A stretch of DNA of 64,000 bases, taken from NCBI GenBank assembly GCA_002742935.1, contig PDON01000061.1:1-64000 (forward strand). Reading direction: 5' to 3'. This document shows, piece by piece, positions 38,217-48,379 of the stretch. A model generated the notes under the pieces. It was given only the letters and a program-made list of their open reading frames with translations, had not been told where the DNA came from and ran no database searches. The position numbers were made by a program, and so were the translations under genes. Within the stretch, counting starts at the first letter, position 1; each line of letters opens with the position of its first letter. The DNA comes from Candidatus Cloacimonadota bacterium (GTDB lineage Bacteria > UBA4055).

Positions 38217-39548
38217 ATGAAAAAATTATTACTGATTATTCTATTAACAATTTCTTATCTTAGTTCACAAACTGGAACAGAAACTACACAGGGTGATAAA
38301 ATGGAATGGTATAGAGATGCTAAGCTGGGAGTTTTTATCCACTGGGGAATCTACTCTGTAAAAGGGATAGGGGAATCTTGGTCATTCTTTAATGATCATA
38401 TCTCCCACAAGGATTATATAGCTCAAAAAGATGGTTTTAAATGTGAAAACTACAATCCTAAATATTGGGCAAAGCTTATAAAAAATAGTGGAGCAAAATA
38501 CTCTGTAATAACCTCAAAGCATCACGATGGGTTTGCTTTATGGGATACAAAACTGGGGAATCTAAATGCTGTAGAGCACTCTGCTGTAGGTAGAGATCTA
38601 TTAACTCCATTTGTTGATGCTCTAAGAGAGAATAATCTAAAAGTTGGATTATACTTCTCCTTACCGGATTGGTCTTATGAGGACTATACTGAACATACTC
38701 GTAAAATAAAGAGATATAAAATTGAAGATGATCCTGAAAGATGGGAGAGGTTTTTAAATTACTCTCAAGGGCAGATGAAAGAGTTAGCAGATAAATATAA
38801 TCCGGACCTTTGGTGGTTTGATGGAGATTGGGAACATAATGAAAAGGAGTGGAGAGTTGATAAAATAAAATCAATAATGTACAATAAAAACCCTAATTCA
38901 ATATGTAACTCACGTTTAAACGGAAAAGGGGATTATGAAACTCCTGAACTTGGAGTACCTATCCAAAGACCTAATGCTAAATATTGGGAACTTTGTATAA
39001 CAATGAACGACTCTTGGGGGTATCAGCCTCAGGATAAAAACCATAAGAGCCCACAACAGGTAATTGATCTTTTGGTTGATTGTATCAGTAAGGGTGGAAA
39101 TCTCTTGATTGATATAGGTCCAAAATCTGATGGAACAATTATACCTGAGCAAGAGGAGGTTTTAAGAGAGCTTGGAAAGTGGACATCAAAGCATGAGGAA
39201 GCTATATACGGCTCAGATAGGGGAATCCCTTATGATTATTTTTATGGACCTACAACATTGTCAAAAGATGGTGAAACCCTCTATCTATTTGTTAGAGATA
39301 CTCCTAAAGATGGTAAGATTATATTAAAGGGTATTGTAAATGATATTGAAGATATCTATTTGGTGGGTAGTAATAAGAGGTTAGATCACAAACTTTACAG
39401 TAAAGTATCTTGGAACTCCTACCCGGGAGTTAGATATATTGATATAGATAAAGAGGATATTGATAAATACTACAATGTTGTTGCTGTAAAGCTTAAAGGC
39501 AAAATAAAGCTGTATGGTGGAAAATCAGGTGCTATTGAGAGTAATTAG
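38217..39548 (+). CDS. Alpha-L-fucosidase (GH29 family), secreted
   Basis: Signal peptide; WYRDAKLGVFIHWGIYSV; SKHHDGFALWDT; NPDLWWFDGDWEH; GGNLLIDIGPKSDGTI. Confidence 0.93.
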   Translation: MKKLLLIILLTISYLSSQTGTETTQGDKMEWYRDAKLGVFIHWGIYSVKGIGESWSFFNDHISHKDYIAQKDGFKCENYNPKYWAKLIKNSGAKYSVITSKHHDGFALWDTKLGNLNAVEHSAVGRDLLTPFVDALRENNLKVGLYFSLPDWSYEDYTEHTRKIKRYKIEDDPERWERFLNYSQGQMKELADKYNPDLWWFDGDWEHNEKEWRVDKIKSIMYNKNPNSICNSRLNGKGDYETPELGVPIQRPNAKYWELCITMNDSWGYQPQDKNHKSPQQVIDLLVDCISKGGNLLIDIGPKSDGTIIPEQEEVLRELGKWTSKHEEAIYGSDRGIPYDYFYGPTTLSKDGETLYLFVRDTPKDGKIILKGIVNDIEDIYLVGSNKRLDHKLYSKVSWNSYPGVRYIDIDKEDIDKYYNVVAVKLKGKIKLYGGKSGAIESN

Positions 39549-39683
39549 GATATACTAAAATTGAGTGTTTATCATAATTGCTAAAATATGTATCTTCCCA
39601 CTAAAGAAGGATCTAAAGCAAACCTCCATTACCAATGTATCAGGGTAGGCATAAAACCTCAATGCTGTTGACTTAAGCTTTTA

Positions 39684-39836
39684 GTTGAAAAAGCAAGATA
39701 AAATAAAGAAGTTCTCAGTCTCTGTTGCGACAGCTATTCCATCTTCTACCTTCGGGCCTTATGATCTTTGAGCCTAAAAACAGTAGGTGATTTGAACATA
39801 AAAATTTGATGACGCAGTAATGCAAAATATTAGATA
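39684..39836 (+). repeat. Dispersed nested-hairpin element, copy C (diverged)
   Basis: GTTGAAAAAGCAAGA as in copy A, then TTTGAGCCTAAAAACAGTAGGTGATTTGAACATAAAAATTTGATGACGCAGTAATGC. Confidence 0.7.
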
Positions 39837-39908
39837 AGCACTTATATCTAACTCAGGTTCTTTTAGAATTAGAATCTAATAAAACCAATAGTTTATCAAT
39901 ATAATAAA

Positions 39909-39937
39909 AAAAGAGAGAAAGTAACCTTCTCTCTTTT
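39909..39937. terminator. Bidirectional terminator AAAAGAGAGAA/TTCTCTCTTTT
   Basis: 11-bp stem between convergent genes with A/T tracts on both sides. Confidence 0.75.
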
Positions 39938-39983
39938 ATATAATTTTTTTAATATTTTGAGTTAAACTGATTTATTATAAACT

Positions 39984-42344
39984 CTAATTATTTATAGATT
40001 TCTTTAATAGGTTTGAAAGGCCTACAATGGTGTAAGGCTTTTGGATAAACCCAGCAGCTCCACTCTTGATAAGTCTTTCTATTATATGGTTCTTTTTATA
40101 TCCCGAAGCAATAAATATCGGTATCTCAGGATCCAGTTCTTTAATTTGATTAAAGGTCTCTTCTCCCGCCTGTTTAGGCATATTTATGTTGAGTATTACA
40201 GCAACAAACTCAATACCTGAAGATTTAAACACCTTCACACCCTCTAGTCCGTTAGATGCTGTTTCAACCTTATATCCAAACTGTTCCAACATATCTTTGG
40301 CAACTTTTCTTATAACCTTTTCATCATCAATTAAAAGAATTGTACCCTCTCCATATATGTGGTCAAAAACGGCAAACTCCTTTGATGCTGAACTACTTTG
40401 ATTCAATTTTTTAGGTAGATATACATGGAACTTACTACCTTTACCAACCTCCGTTTCAACATCTAAATATCCACCGTGAAGAGATACAATATTGTATACC
40501 ATTGCTAAACCTAACCCCGTACCATGTTCTTTATCCTTTGTAGTAAAAAATGGCTCGTAAAGTTTCTTTAAGTTTTCACTCGGTATACCAACTCCGGTAT
40601 CTGAAATCTCAACTTCCCAAAAAGATTTTTTAGGATCTACATTGCTAAATTTTTGCAAGAAACTTGTATTAGGATCAAAACTTCTAATAGTTACGCAAAG
40701 ATCTCCTCCATACTCATCTGTATCTCCTCTCATAATAGTCATTGCATGAGAAGCATTTATACATATGTTTAAGAAGACCTGTTCAAGCTGCGTAGGATCT
40801 GCACAAACTACAGGATCCTCATCACTTCTTATGAAATCTATTATTATACTCTTATCAAAAGAGTTTCCACAAAGTTTTAACACATGTTTCAGAGAAAGAT
40901 TTATATCTGTAGGAGCAAAAGAGAGCTCCTGTCTTTGAGAAAGAGTCAGTAGTTGTTTAACCATATCTGCTGCTCTGGATACAGAAGATTCTATTACATC
41001 CAAATACTCTTTAAAAACTCCTTCCGGCTTAAACTTATACCTCAACAGAGATGCACTTCCTGAGATTCCTCCAAGAACATTGTTAAAGTCATGAGCCAAA
41101 CCACCGGCAAGATTACCTATAGTCTCCATTTTTTGTGCTTGTCTAAACTGAGATTCCCTATTTTCCAGCTCAGTTATATCTGATATTTTTACAATAGCTT
41201 GAGCTCCTGAAGGAGTAGATATAGGAACTATACTCAAATCTATATAGCTTATATTCAGATACTCAACATTCAATCTAGGAATATATATCTCTTTGTTCCT
41301 GTCAAACACCTCAAACAGCTTTTCCTTTACTTCCGGAACAAAGGAGAGAGTGTGTTCTATTTTGGTATTTATAATAGAGTTTATATCCTTTTCTAAAATA
41401 TATTCAGTAGTATTATTTGCAAAAATTATATTCCCATATCTATCACAACCCAGTACAATAAAAGGAAGAGAATTAAGAACATTCTCAAAATAGTTTGAAA
41501 GAGTTAAACTTTCCCTTTCTATGCTCTTCTGTTTTGTTATATCCCTTATAGCAACTGACAATACCTTTCTGTTCTTTCTGGTAATCTCCTTTTTATGTAT
41601 TTCAACAGGAAAGATTACACCGTTTGTAGATATGGCATCAACTTCTATAATTGTCTTATTTTCATCTGTACAAGGAGTTACAACATCATCAATCATTGAT
41701 TCAACAAAAAGTTCTTCAATATCAAGACAATCATTTTCAACATCATCAATCCTAAAAATTTCAAGGAATCTTTTGTTATAATCTATAATTTTACCATCTT
41801 CAATAAATATTAGTCCATCAAGACTGTTTTCCGAAAAGGATTTACTTCTCTCCCTACTCAATTGCAACGATTCTATAGTTTTTTTTAGTTCTATATTTTG
41901 TTCTTTTATTTTTTCTGTTCTCTCATCAACCAACTTTTTAAGATTTTCATTATATAATCTATTCTGTTTTTCCAAATTATATCTCTTCATAACAGAATCA
42001 ATAGATAGACTTAATACCTTGTAGTTTAGTATGGGTTTCTCTATGAACTCCCAAGCTCCCAACTTGTGAGCTTTAACAACATCATCAATAAGACCTGTTC
42101 CCGATATAACTATTACCGGTATATTAAAGTTACTCTCTTTAGCTATCTTAAGGAACTCAAAACCTCCCACATTTGGAAGTATTAAATCCAATATTATGAG
42201 GTCAGGATTTTCACTTTTGACAAGTTCAATACCTTTTTCACCGCTATCAGCTTCAAATACAGTATAATCTAATTTTTCAAGATATTTTTTAATACCCAGT
42301 CTAACTAAATCATCATCTTCAATTAAAACAATTCTATAACACAT
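39984..42344 (-). CDS. Hybrid histidine kinase: REC-coiled coil-PAS-PAS-HisKA-HATPase-REC
   Basis: N-term IVLIEDDDLVRLGI..DLIILDLILPNVGG; HDFNNVLGGISGSASLLRYK; ISDTGVGIPSENLKKLYEPFFTTKDKEHGTGLGLAMVYNIVSLHGG; C-term ILLIDDEKVIRKVAKDMLEQFGY. Confidence 0.93.
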   Translation of the reverse strand: MCYRIVLIEDDDLVRLGIKKYLEKLDYTVFEADSGEKGIELVKSENPDLIILDLILPNVGGFEFLKIAKESNFNIPVIVISGTGLIDDVVKAHKLGAWEFIEKPILNYKVLSLSIDSVMKRYNLEKQNRLYNENLKKLVDERTEKIKEQNIELKKTIESLQLSRERSKSFSENSLDGLIFIEDGKIIDYNKRFLEIFRIDDVENDCLDIEELFVESMIDDVVTPCTDENKTIIEVDAISTNGVIFPVEIHKKEITRKNRKVLSVAIRDITKQKSIERESLTLSNYFENVLNSLPFIVLGCDRYGNIIFANNTTEYILEKDINSIINTKIEHTLSFVPEVKEKLFEVFDRNKEIYIPRLNVEYLNISYIDLSIVPISTPSGAQAIVKISDITELENRESQFRQAQKMETIGNLAGGLAHDFNNVLGGISGSASLLRYKFKPEGVFKEYLDVIESSVSRAADMVKQLLTLSQRQELSFAPTDINLSLKHVLKLCGNSFDKSIIIDFIRSDEDPVVCADPTQLEQVFLNICINASHAMTIMRGDTDEYGGDLCVTIRSFDPNTSFLQKFSNVDPKKSFWEVEISDTGVGIPSENLKKLYEPFFTTKDKEHGTGLGLAMVYNIVSLHGGYLDVETEVGKGSKFHVYLPKKLNQSSSASKEFAVFDHIYGEGTILLIDDEKVIRKVAKDMLEQFGYKVETASNGLEGVKVFKSSGIEFVAVILNINMPKQAGEETFNQIKELDPEIPIFIASGYKKNHIIERLIKSGAAGFIQKPYTIVGLSNLLKKSINN

Positions 42345-42774
42345 ATCTTAACTGTCTCTATTAAATTCCCTTTTGGGTCCTAACTGTGTCTGTGCAAAAA
42401 AAATGTTCTGCGTACAAAAAAACACAGTAACCAGAAAAATAAGGGTAGTTAAATAAACCCTATATCCATTATTAAAATTTATGATTCCTAAATATAAAAT
42501 ACAAGCCTTTTTTACATTATAATTAAATTTTATACCTAAAAAAGGGGGATTTTCTAAAAACAACTAAAATATTCCTTACTTCTTCTAACTGAAATCTCTT
42601 CTGTAAATTTTTTTATAATTCTAAAAAGCTATTTCTATTTTGAAAGTAGATAACAAAATGGGCTTTCTACTTAGGATTGCTGAAAAAATTGCAAAGCTTA
42701 TGACAGTTCAAAAATATCTAAACAAACTGTCAAGTATTCAACCTTCAACCTTTTTTAAGAAGATTCTGTCTAAT

Positions 42775-42818
42775 ATAAAAAGCCCATCCCCTATAGTTTA
42801 GAGAATGGACTTTTTATC
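42775..42818 (-). terminator. Hairpin ATAAAAAGcCCATcC..G-aATGGaCTTTTTAT downstream of the macroglobulin gene
   Basis: Interrupted stem directly downstream of the minus-strand stop. Confidence 0.55.
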
Positions 42819-42834
42819 AATTATTCAGTACAAA

Positions 42835-45800
42835 TTATTCCACTACTTTCATATCATTGCCACCAAAGATTCCGTATGTAGATCCATCATACATAGCTTC
42901 AGCTTTTATTGGAGGCAGGTAGTAATCACCCTCAAAAGTTACATTATACTTTAAAACATAAACATAATTTCTGTTATATAGATTAAAAAACAGGTTGATT
43001 CTATCATCTCTATAGTCCATAGAGATAAGAGAAAGCTCTTTAAGATTAGTTCTTTTAAGTTCATTACCAGGGATCTCAAACTTGTTTATAGCAGGATTTA
43101 TAGGTTTTAGCCCCGGCGGAACAACTTGAGAAAGTGCTACTTGATTAATGTATCTTCCACTGATATTTCCAATATAAACTACCTGGTAAATCTCCTCATT
43201 TCTTTTAACTTTTTCAAAATTCAGAGGCTTAAATTCATTATCTAACCACTCAGATTTTATCTCTATTCCTGAAGATTCAGAAACATTCTTCTTGGATTTA
43301 AGAGGAAGATATGTGTGGTAATAACTTAAATAAATATTACTCTCCCCTCTGTTCTCAATATTTATTTTTTCTTCACTATAATCATTTAACTCTATAGATC
43401 CACCTTTAGATCTTACCTTATCTCCATTTACTATAAGCTCAAATTGATCTCCTGATGAAATTTCTCCAAATATTATTTTGAAGGATCTCATAATTTGAGA
43501 CATCGAGTAGGTTGATATATAGTTATTACTATCAATGGATTTTACTATCTGGGTACACATCTCGTAAGCTTTCTTTTTATCACCCATTTTAAACATTATA
43601 GCTGCTACTTCAGCATTTATTGAAAGATTACTGCAATAGTAGTTGTAATCATTGCTTAGTGTCTCATTAAAATCTATGGATTTATATATATCCAAACCAA
43701 TATCTTCTTTTCCATAAGCTTTAAATCCAAGAGCCAAATATGCCTTCTCTAGAGTTGTAAGTTTTTCATAAAATATCTCTCTTATATAGTTCAATCTCGG
43801 CAGAAGATCATACCCCTCTTTTTGAAGAATTGGAACAGCCTTAAGAGTTGTGTAAAAATTCTTTTTTTCATTATTGACATAGTCATACAACCTCTTAAAA
43901 GATCGTTTTTCAATGTTTGGATTGAAACCATAACCAAGCTTTTTTGCATCAGCTATAAATTGAAGAGTATAAAGTGTAACCCAAGAATAGAAACCATCAC
44001 CCTCCCACAGAGAAAATCCTCCACCACTAACAGTAAAGGCACCAATCTTTTTCATTGTATCATTTATATTGTTATCAATACTGTTCAATGCTTTTCTATT
44101 ATCCTTAAACATTGGCTTTAAAAACAGTTGAGCATACGCTTTGGTAATTGTTTGTTCAAGACATCCGTAAGGATACTTTATAAGTTCTGAAACTCTACCT
44201 TTTATTCCGTAAAGTAATGAGCTTCCAAAAGTAAGATTGTGAGAATCGGTATTCAATACCCCTAAATCTCTAATATCCATATTAAAGGAGTTGCCCGGCT
44301 CTATTATATAAATCTTATTTGTTTGTTCATAAGGAGAGCTTGGTCTTTGGGCTATCTCATACTCTTTCTTAGCCTCAAACTTCCCGGATTTAGCACTAAA
44401 CTTGATATCTTTTTTACCTATACTCTCTCCGGTTGTTATCTCAAAAAATAGTATGGATCTTTCACTCGGCTCGACAGAGACAGTTTTTGGGTGTATTGTT
44501 AACCCCTCTGAATGGGAAACAGAGATTTCTACATTTTCTGTAACAGTAGAATCACAGAATAGAGTTAGAGGTATCTTCACCCTCTCGTTTACACCCAATA
44601 CAGCAGGGAGCTCCGGAAGAATAGCAAGATTAGGTTTAACAATAACATCCTTATCACCACTTATATACTCACTGTTTGATCTTCCGGTAACCATTATACG
44701 AACGGAACCCGTATAGTTTGGAATCTTAAAGGTGTACTCACACTTACCTTCATTATCACTTTCTATAATTTTTGAGAATATATTAACAGGTTTAAACCTA
44801 TTTGCTTTAACTATGTTTAATCCTCTTTCTCTCTCTTCTGATTCTTCTCCACCACCAATAGTAAACCTTCTGTCAATAACACCGTTATAACTATCCAAAA
44901 CACCTGAAAAGTTATCGTAAAGATTAAAATCATGAAGCTGTTTACTGTAGAAATACCTATCCGGAGATGGGGTTTTAAAATTGGTAAGGTTTAATAATCC
45001 TTCATCAACAATAGATATTGTTATATAACTCTTTCTACCTGTTTTTGTATCAATCTTAACCGTATAATCTTTCAGAGGCTCAATTTTATCCGGAATTGAT
45101 ATGATAGCTTTAGACCTCATATCCTCTCTATCTATTTTTATATATTCTATTCCAAGTAACCTTTCAGGTTTACTATTTTTTCTGTTCTTAGGTTGATATA
45201 CTCTTATATTTGCATAAACACCCGGGCTCATCTCATCTATTGCCTTAAATTTATACTTATCAATTTTTGAAAGATCTACAATATCTTGATAAAAAATACT
45301 ACTTCCATCTTCGATAGATATAAAAGCAGTTCCCGACATTTCACAGTCAAATGTAAGTTCAATATCATCTCCACTATTATAAACAAGCTTATCTGAAGAA
45401 ATTTTTAAAATTTCAGCATCAACAACACTGTTAGAGCTATCCCACCAAGAAGATTTGATTATAGATAAAGATTCTACACCACTCTTTCTATCAATAATCT
45501 TTACCATTAAAGGACCCCAAGGCTCCGGCATAACCGAAAACTCAACAGGCATTTTCTTTGATTTGTAGTTAAAACTTTCTCTAAGTACAGTATTTCTATG
45601 GTTGACAAATTCCTTTAGAGCTTCACTGTTGTCATACTCGTACCACCATATACTTTCATTTGCATAAACCTTTACATCAATATCTCTATTTTTGATAGGA
45701 TTTCCTTCTCTATCAACAACAATAAATTTGATAGGAACCTCTTCACCGGCATCAACTCTTGAAACAAATGATCTGTTAACACCCACAAATATATCATCAT

Positions 45801-48150
45801 TAATCTTATCTAAGCTTTTAATGGATTCCACAACTCTGCCACTGCTTTCATACACTTTATTTTTAAGGTGAACCGTAAAGCTTTTTTCAGGAACAAGATT
45901 TGAAAGGTTTATAGTTCTACTACTTCTACCTTCATTATTTAAAGATCCATCTTTCAATCTTTTGGTTACTCTCTGAAACTTATCAACTCCCGAATAGAAC
46001 CTATACCCTCTAAAGCTGTCAAACTTGGGCTTAAACGGATCTATAAAAATTTCACTGCTATAGTTTGCTTCACTGAAAGCAGTTCCGTTAAGATAGCTTG
46101 ATTCAATCTCAAACTTAAGGTTATTTTCCTCTATTTCAGCCTTAGTTTCAACTCTTATTTTATGAGGAATAACAGAGTGAACCTTGACAGTATATTCATA
46201 AGTTTTATCCATTAGGTCAACATAAACTTGCCAATCTCCGGTAGGATCATTTTGTGATGTCTCAAGCTCAAAGCAGAAAATTCTTCCGTCTCCAACTTTT
46301 GAAAGCATAGTGTGTTTTAACCTGTTATCGGGGGTGTAAAGCCTTAATGATACCGGAAGTTCACTATCCATATTATCATTGTTGATAATACCTGTAAGAT
46401 TTATGGTTTCTCCGGGTCTATAAACACCTCTGTCTGTGTAAAAGAATATACTGTTTTCATCTTTGGGCTTAGTACCTTCAATGTTGTAAACAGATCTGTT
46501 GAGCTCTGAACCTCTAAGCTTTATATAGTTTATATCATTTTTATAACTAACCTTTACAATATCAAAATATCTATCGGTAGTAATAGAACACAGACCCCTA
46601 TCATCGGTCTTTGCAGTTGAAATTATTTGGTTTTTAGGAGAGATCGCCTCTATTTTTGCTCCCTTAAGAGGTCCGGATCTATTTATACTGTTTATAAAAA
46701 AATTGTAATCGTTATTATGCTTTGAAAGTGAAATTCCAAGATCCGTAAAGCTCAAGCTCTTATATATTCTTCCGTTATTGTACAAATATGAGTAAGAATC
46801 AGGGTTCTTATTGCTGTTGTAACCTGCAAACTCACCCTCTGTATAAAGCATATCTTCTCTATCAAATGTTACTCCTATTATATAGAAACCCTTATCCTCT
46901 ACAATAGAGTCAGGTATAAAAATCTCACTTACAGTAGGTCTATTCAGCTCATTTTTTATATCGTAATAACTATCATATACAAGATCTCCAAGCTCATTTG
47001 TTCTCCAATTGAAATCTCTAGATTTTCTTCCTGTATTTAATGCTCCATCTTTTAAAAAGAATAGGGTATTATTTTCATAAACTTTCCAAAGCTTAACATT
47101 AACATTTTTAACATTTATAGATTCTAACTTAATGGTTTTCTCCTTAGAAGGAGTAATAATATAACCGCTACTGGTAAATTTTATCTCAGGTAATTTGTTT
47201 CTAAAAGTAACTATTTCGTTATAATCCTCCTTCAAGGAAAGATTGTTTTTATCTTTTAAACCTCCAAGAATAGTAAATTGATATTTTTCCCCTGAATTAA
47301 AATCTCCAATTATAAGAATTTTATTTTTAATAGTTTCAACTCTAAAGTTTAGATTTTTATCAAATCTTATAAAACCCGAAAGATCTTTACCATCAAAATT
47401 CCCGTTTGTTACAATCTCCAGCCTTTTTTGATCCATATAGCTGGTTGGGTAAAAATCTACTACCTCAAAATTGTTACTTTTATTTATGTAAATATCATCT
47501 GTATAATTTTCTTTAAGACCTAATTTACTACCTTTTACAACTAAATTTATCTTGCCTGTTTCAGCCAAAAACGGTTGCGTAGTAAGCTTATACTCTTTTT
47601 GAGATACTTTTTTTAAATCAAAAACTATATCATTGTTTGAAAAGCTTATTGAACTCTTAAGATTTTCATAATTAAGGTTATAAGTTGATCTTATAGTGGA
47701 TTTAACCAAGAACTTTTTTTCATTCTTTTCTAAACTTGTATTTAGAATAATAGAGTTCTCTTTAGTAATAAAATCGGAAGAAAACACTCCAACAAGCTCT
47801 CTTTTTTCCGTATCCAATTTACTTAGATCTATACTAAAATTGTACTTACTATTGGGAGTTAGATAGTTAAATTTTAAAAAAATAGTTCTATTGTTGTAAT
47901 CGTTTATTAGTGTGTAGTCTCCCTCTAGTGTGTAGTTCTCTTTTCCTGAAAGAGTTGCGGCTTCCCTAAGATCTATATCTGAAGGAAGATCTCTATCCAA
48001 GTAAATTTTAACTTCATATGATTCGGGGTCAACTACCTTTGCAATCTCATTTAAAAACTTATAATTTTCAACAATCTTTTTATCTTTTTTGCTCTCCTCT
48101 TTACAGGAGAATAGAAGTAGAATAGTTAGAATAAGTACAAAAAATTTCAT
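42835..48150 (-). CDS. Alpha-2-macroglobulin family lipoprotein with thioester motif
   Basis: Lipobox LLFSCKEE; DRGVYRPGETINLTGI; YPYGCLEQTITKAYAQLF (CxEQ thioester); ~1771 aa. Confidence 0.93.
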   Translation of the reverse strand: MKFFVLILTILLLFSCKEESKKDKKIVENYKFLNEIAKVVDPESYEVKIYLDRDLPSDIDLREAATLSGKENYTLEGDYTLINDYNNRTIFLKFNYLTPNSKYNFSIDLSKLDTEKRELVGVFSSDFITKENSIILNTSLEKNEKKFLVKSTIRSTYNLNYENLKSSISFSNNDIVFDLKKVSQKEYKLTTQPFLAETGKINLVVKGSKLGLKENYTDDIYINKSNNFEVVDFYPTSYMDQKRLEIVTNGNFDGKDLSGFIRFDKNLNFRVETIKNKILIIGDFNSGEKYQFTILGGLKDKNNLSLKEDYNEIVTFRNKLPEIKFTSSGYIITPSKEKTIKLESINVKNVNVKLWKVYENNTLFFLKDGALNTGRKSRDFNWRTNELGDLVYDSYYDIKNELNRPTVSEIFIPDSIVEDKGFYIIGVTFDREDMLYTEGEFAGYNSNKNPDSYSYLYNNGRIYKSLSFTDLGISLSKHNNDYNFFINSINRSGPLKGAKIEAISPKNQIISTAKTDDRGLCSITTDRYFDIVKVSYKNDINYIKLRGSELNRSVYNIEGTKPKDENSIFFYTDRGVYRPGETINLTGIINNDNMDSELPVSLRLYTPDNRLKHTMLSKVGDGRIFCFELETSQNDPTGDWQVYVDLMDKTYEYTVKVHSVIPHKIRVETKAEIEENNLKFEIESSYLNGTAFSEANYSSEIFIDPFKPKFDSFRGYRFYSGVDKFQRVTKRLKDGSLNNEGRSSRTINLSNLVPEKSFTVHLKNKVYESSGRVVESIKSLDKINDDIFVGVNRSFVSRVDAGEEVPIKFIVVDREGNPIKNRDIDVKVYANESIWWYEYDNSEALKEFVNHRNTVLRESFNYKSKKMPVEFSVMPEPWGPLMVKIIDRKSGVESLSIIKSSWWDSSNSVVDAEILKISSDKLVYNSGDDIELTFDCEMSGTAFISIEDGSSIFYQDIVDLSKIDKYKFKAIDEMSPGVYANIRVYQPKNRKNSKPERLLGIEYIKIDREDMRSKAIISIPDKIEPLKDYTVKIDTKTGRKSYITISIVDEGLLNLTNFKTPSPDRYFYSKQLHDFNLYDNFSGVLDSYNGVIDRRFTIGGGEESEERERGLNIVKANRFKPVNIFSKIIESDNEGKCEYTFKIPNYTGSVRIMVTGRSNSEYISGDKDVIVKPNLAILPELPAVLGVNERVKIPLTLFCDSTVTENVEISVSHSEGLTIHPKTVSVEPSERSILFFEITTGESIGKKDIKFSAKSGKFEAKKEYEIAQRPSSPYEQTNKIYIIEPGNSFNMDIRDLGVLNTDSHNLTFGSSLLYGIKGRVSELIKYPYGCLEQTITKAYAQLFLKPMFKDNRKALNSIDNNINDTMKKIGAFTVSGGGFSLWEGDGFYSWVTLYTLQFIADAKKLGYGFNPNIEKRSFKRLYDYVNNEKKNFYTTLKAVPILQKEGYDLLPRLNYIREIFYEKLTTLEKAYLALGFKAYGKEDIGLDIYKSIDFNETLSNDYNYYCSNLSINAEVAAIMFKMGDKKKAYEMCTQIVKSIDSNNYISTYSMSQIMRSFKIIFGEISSGDQFELIVNGDKVRSKGGSIELNDYSEEKINIENRGESNIYLSYYHTYLPLKSKKNVSESSGIEIKSEWLDNEFKPLNFEKVKRNEEIYQVVYIGNISGRYINQVALSQVVPPGLKPINPAINKFEIPGNELKRTNLKELSLISMDYRDDRINLFFNLYNRNYVYVLKYNVTFEGDYYLPPIKAEAMYDGSTYGIFGGNDMKVVE

Positions 48151-48379
48151 TTTATATCCCCTAATTATTATTAAACAGTTTAATTTTGTAGCTTTACTAA
48201 AACAAAATAGTAATATTTTTTTATAAAACCTATACTTAATTATTACAAAATATCCCCTAAAACTAATTATTTATTAAATTGCCTATCAGAGGGATATAAG
48301 ATATTATTATAATATTAATAGTTACAGACTTTATTTGATAGTAGTAACTGTAAAAAAAGAATAACTAATTTGGAGTAAA

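Noticed and set aside
38476-38874. 132-aa minus-strand ORF
   Set aside because: Antisense inside the well-supported GH29 fucosidase gene; low-complexity translation with no recognisable domain.
42348-42563. 71-aa minus-strand ORF just upstream of the hybrid kinase
   Set aside because: Has a hydrophobic stretch (VYLTTLIFLVTVFFCTQNIFFAQ) that could be a relic signal peptide, but no confirmed start or homologous domain; not enough support.
43822-44121. 99-aa plus-strand ORF (and 44402-44716)
   Set aside because: Antisense to the alpha-2-macroglobulin gene; no independent support.
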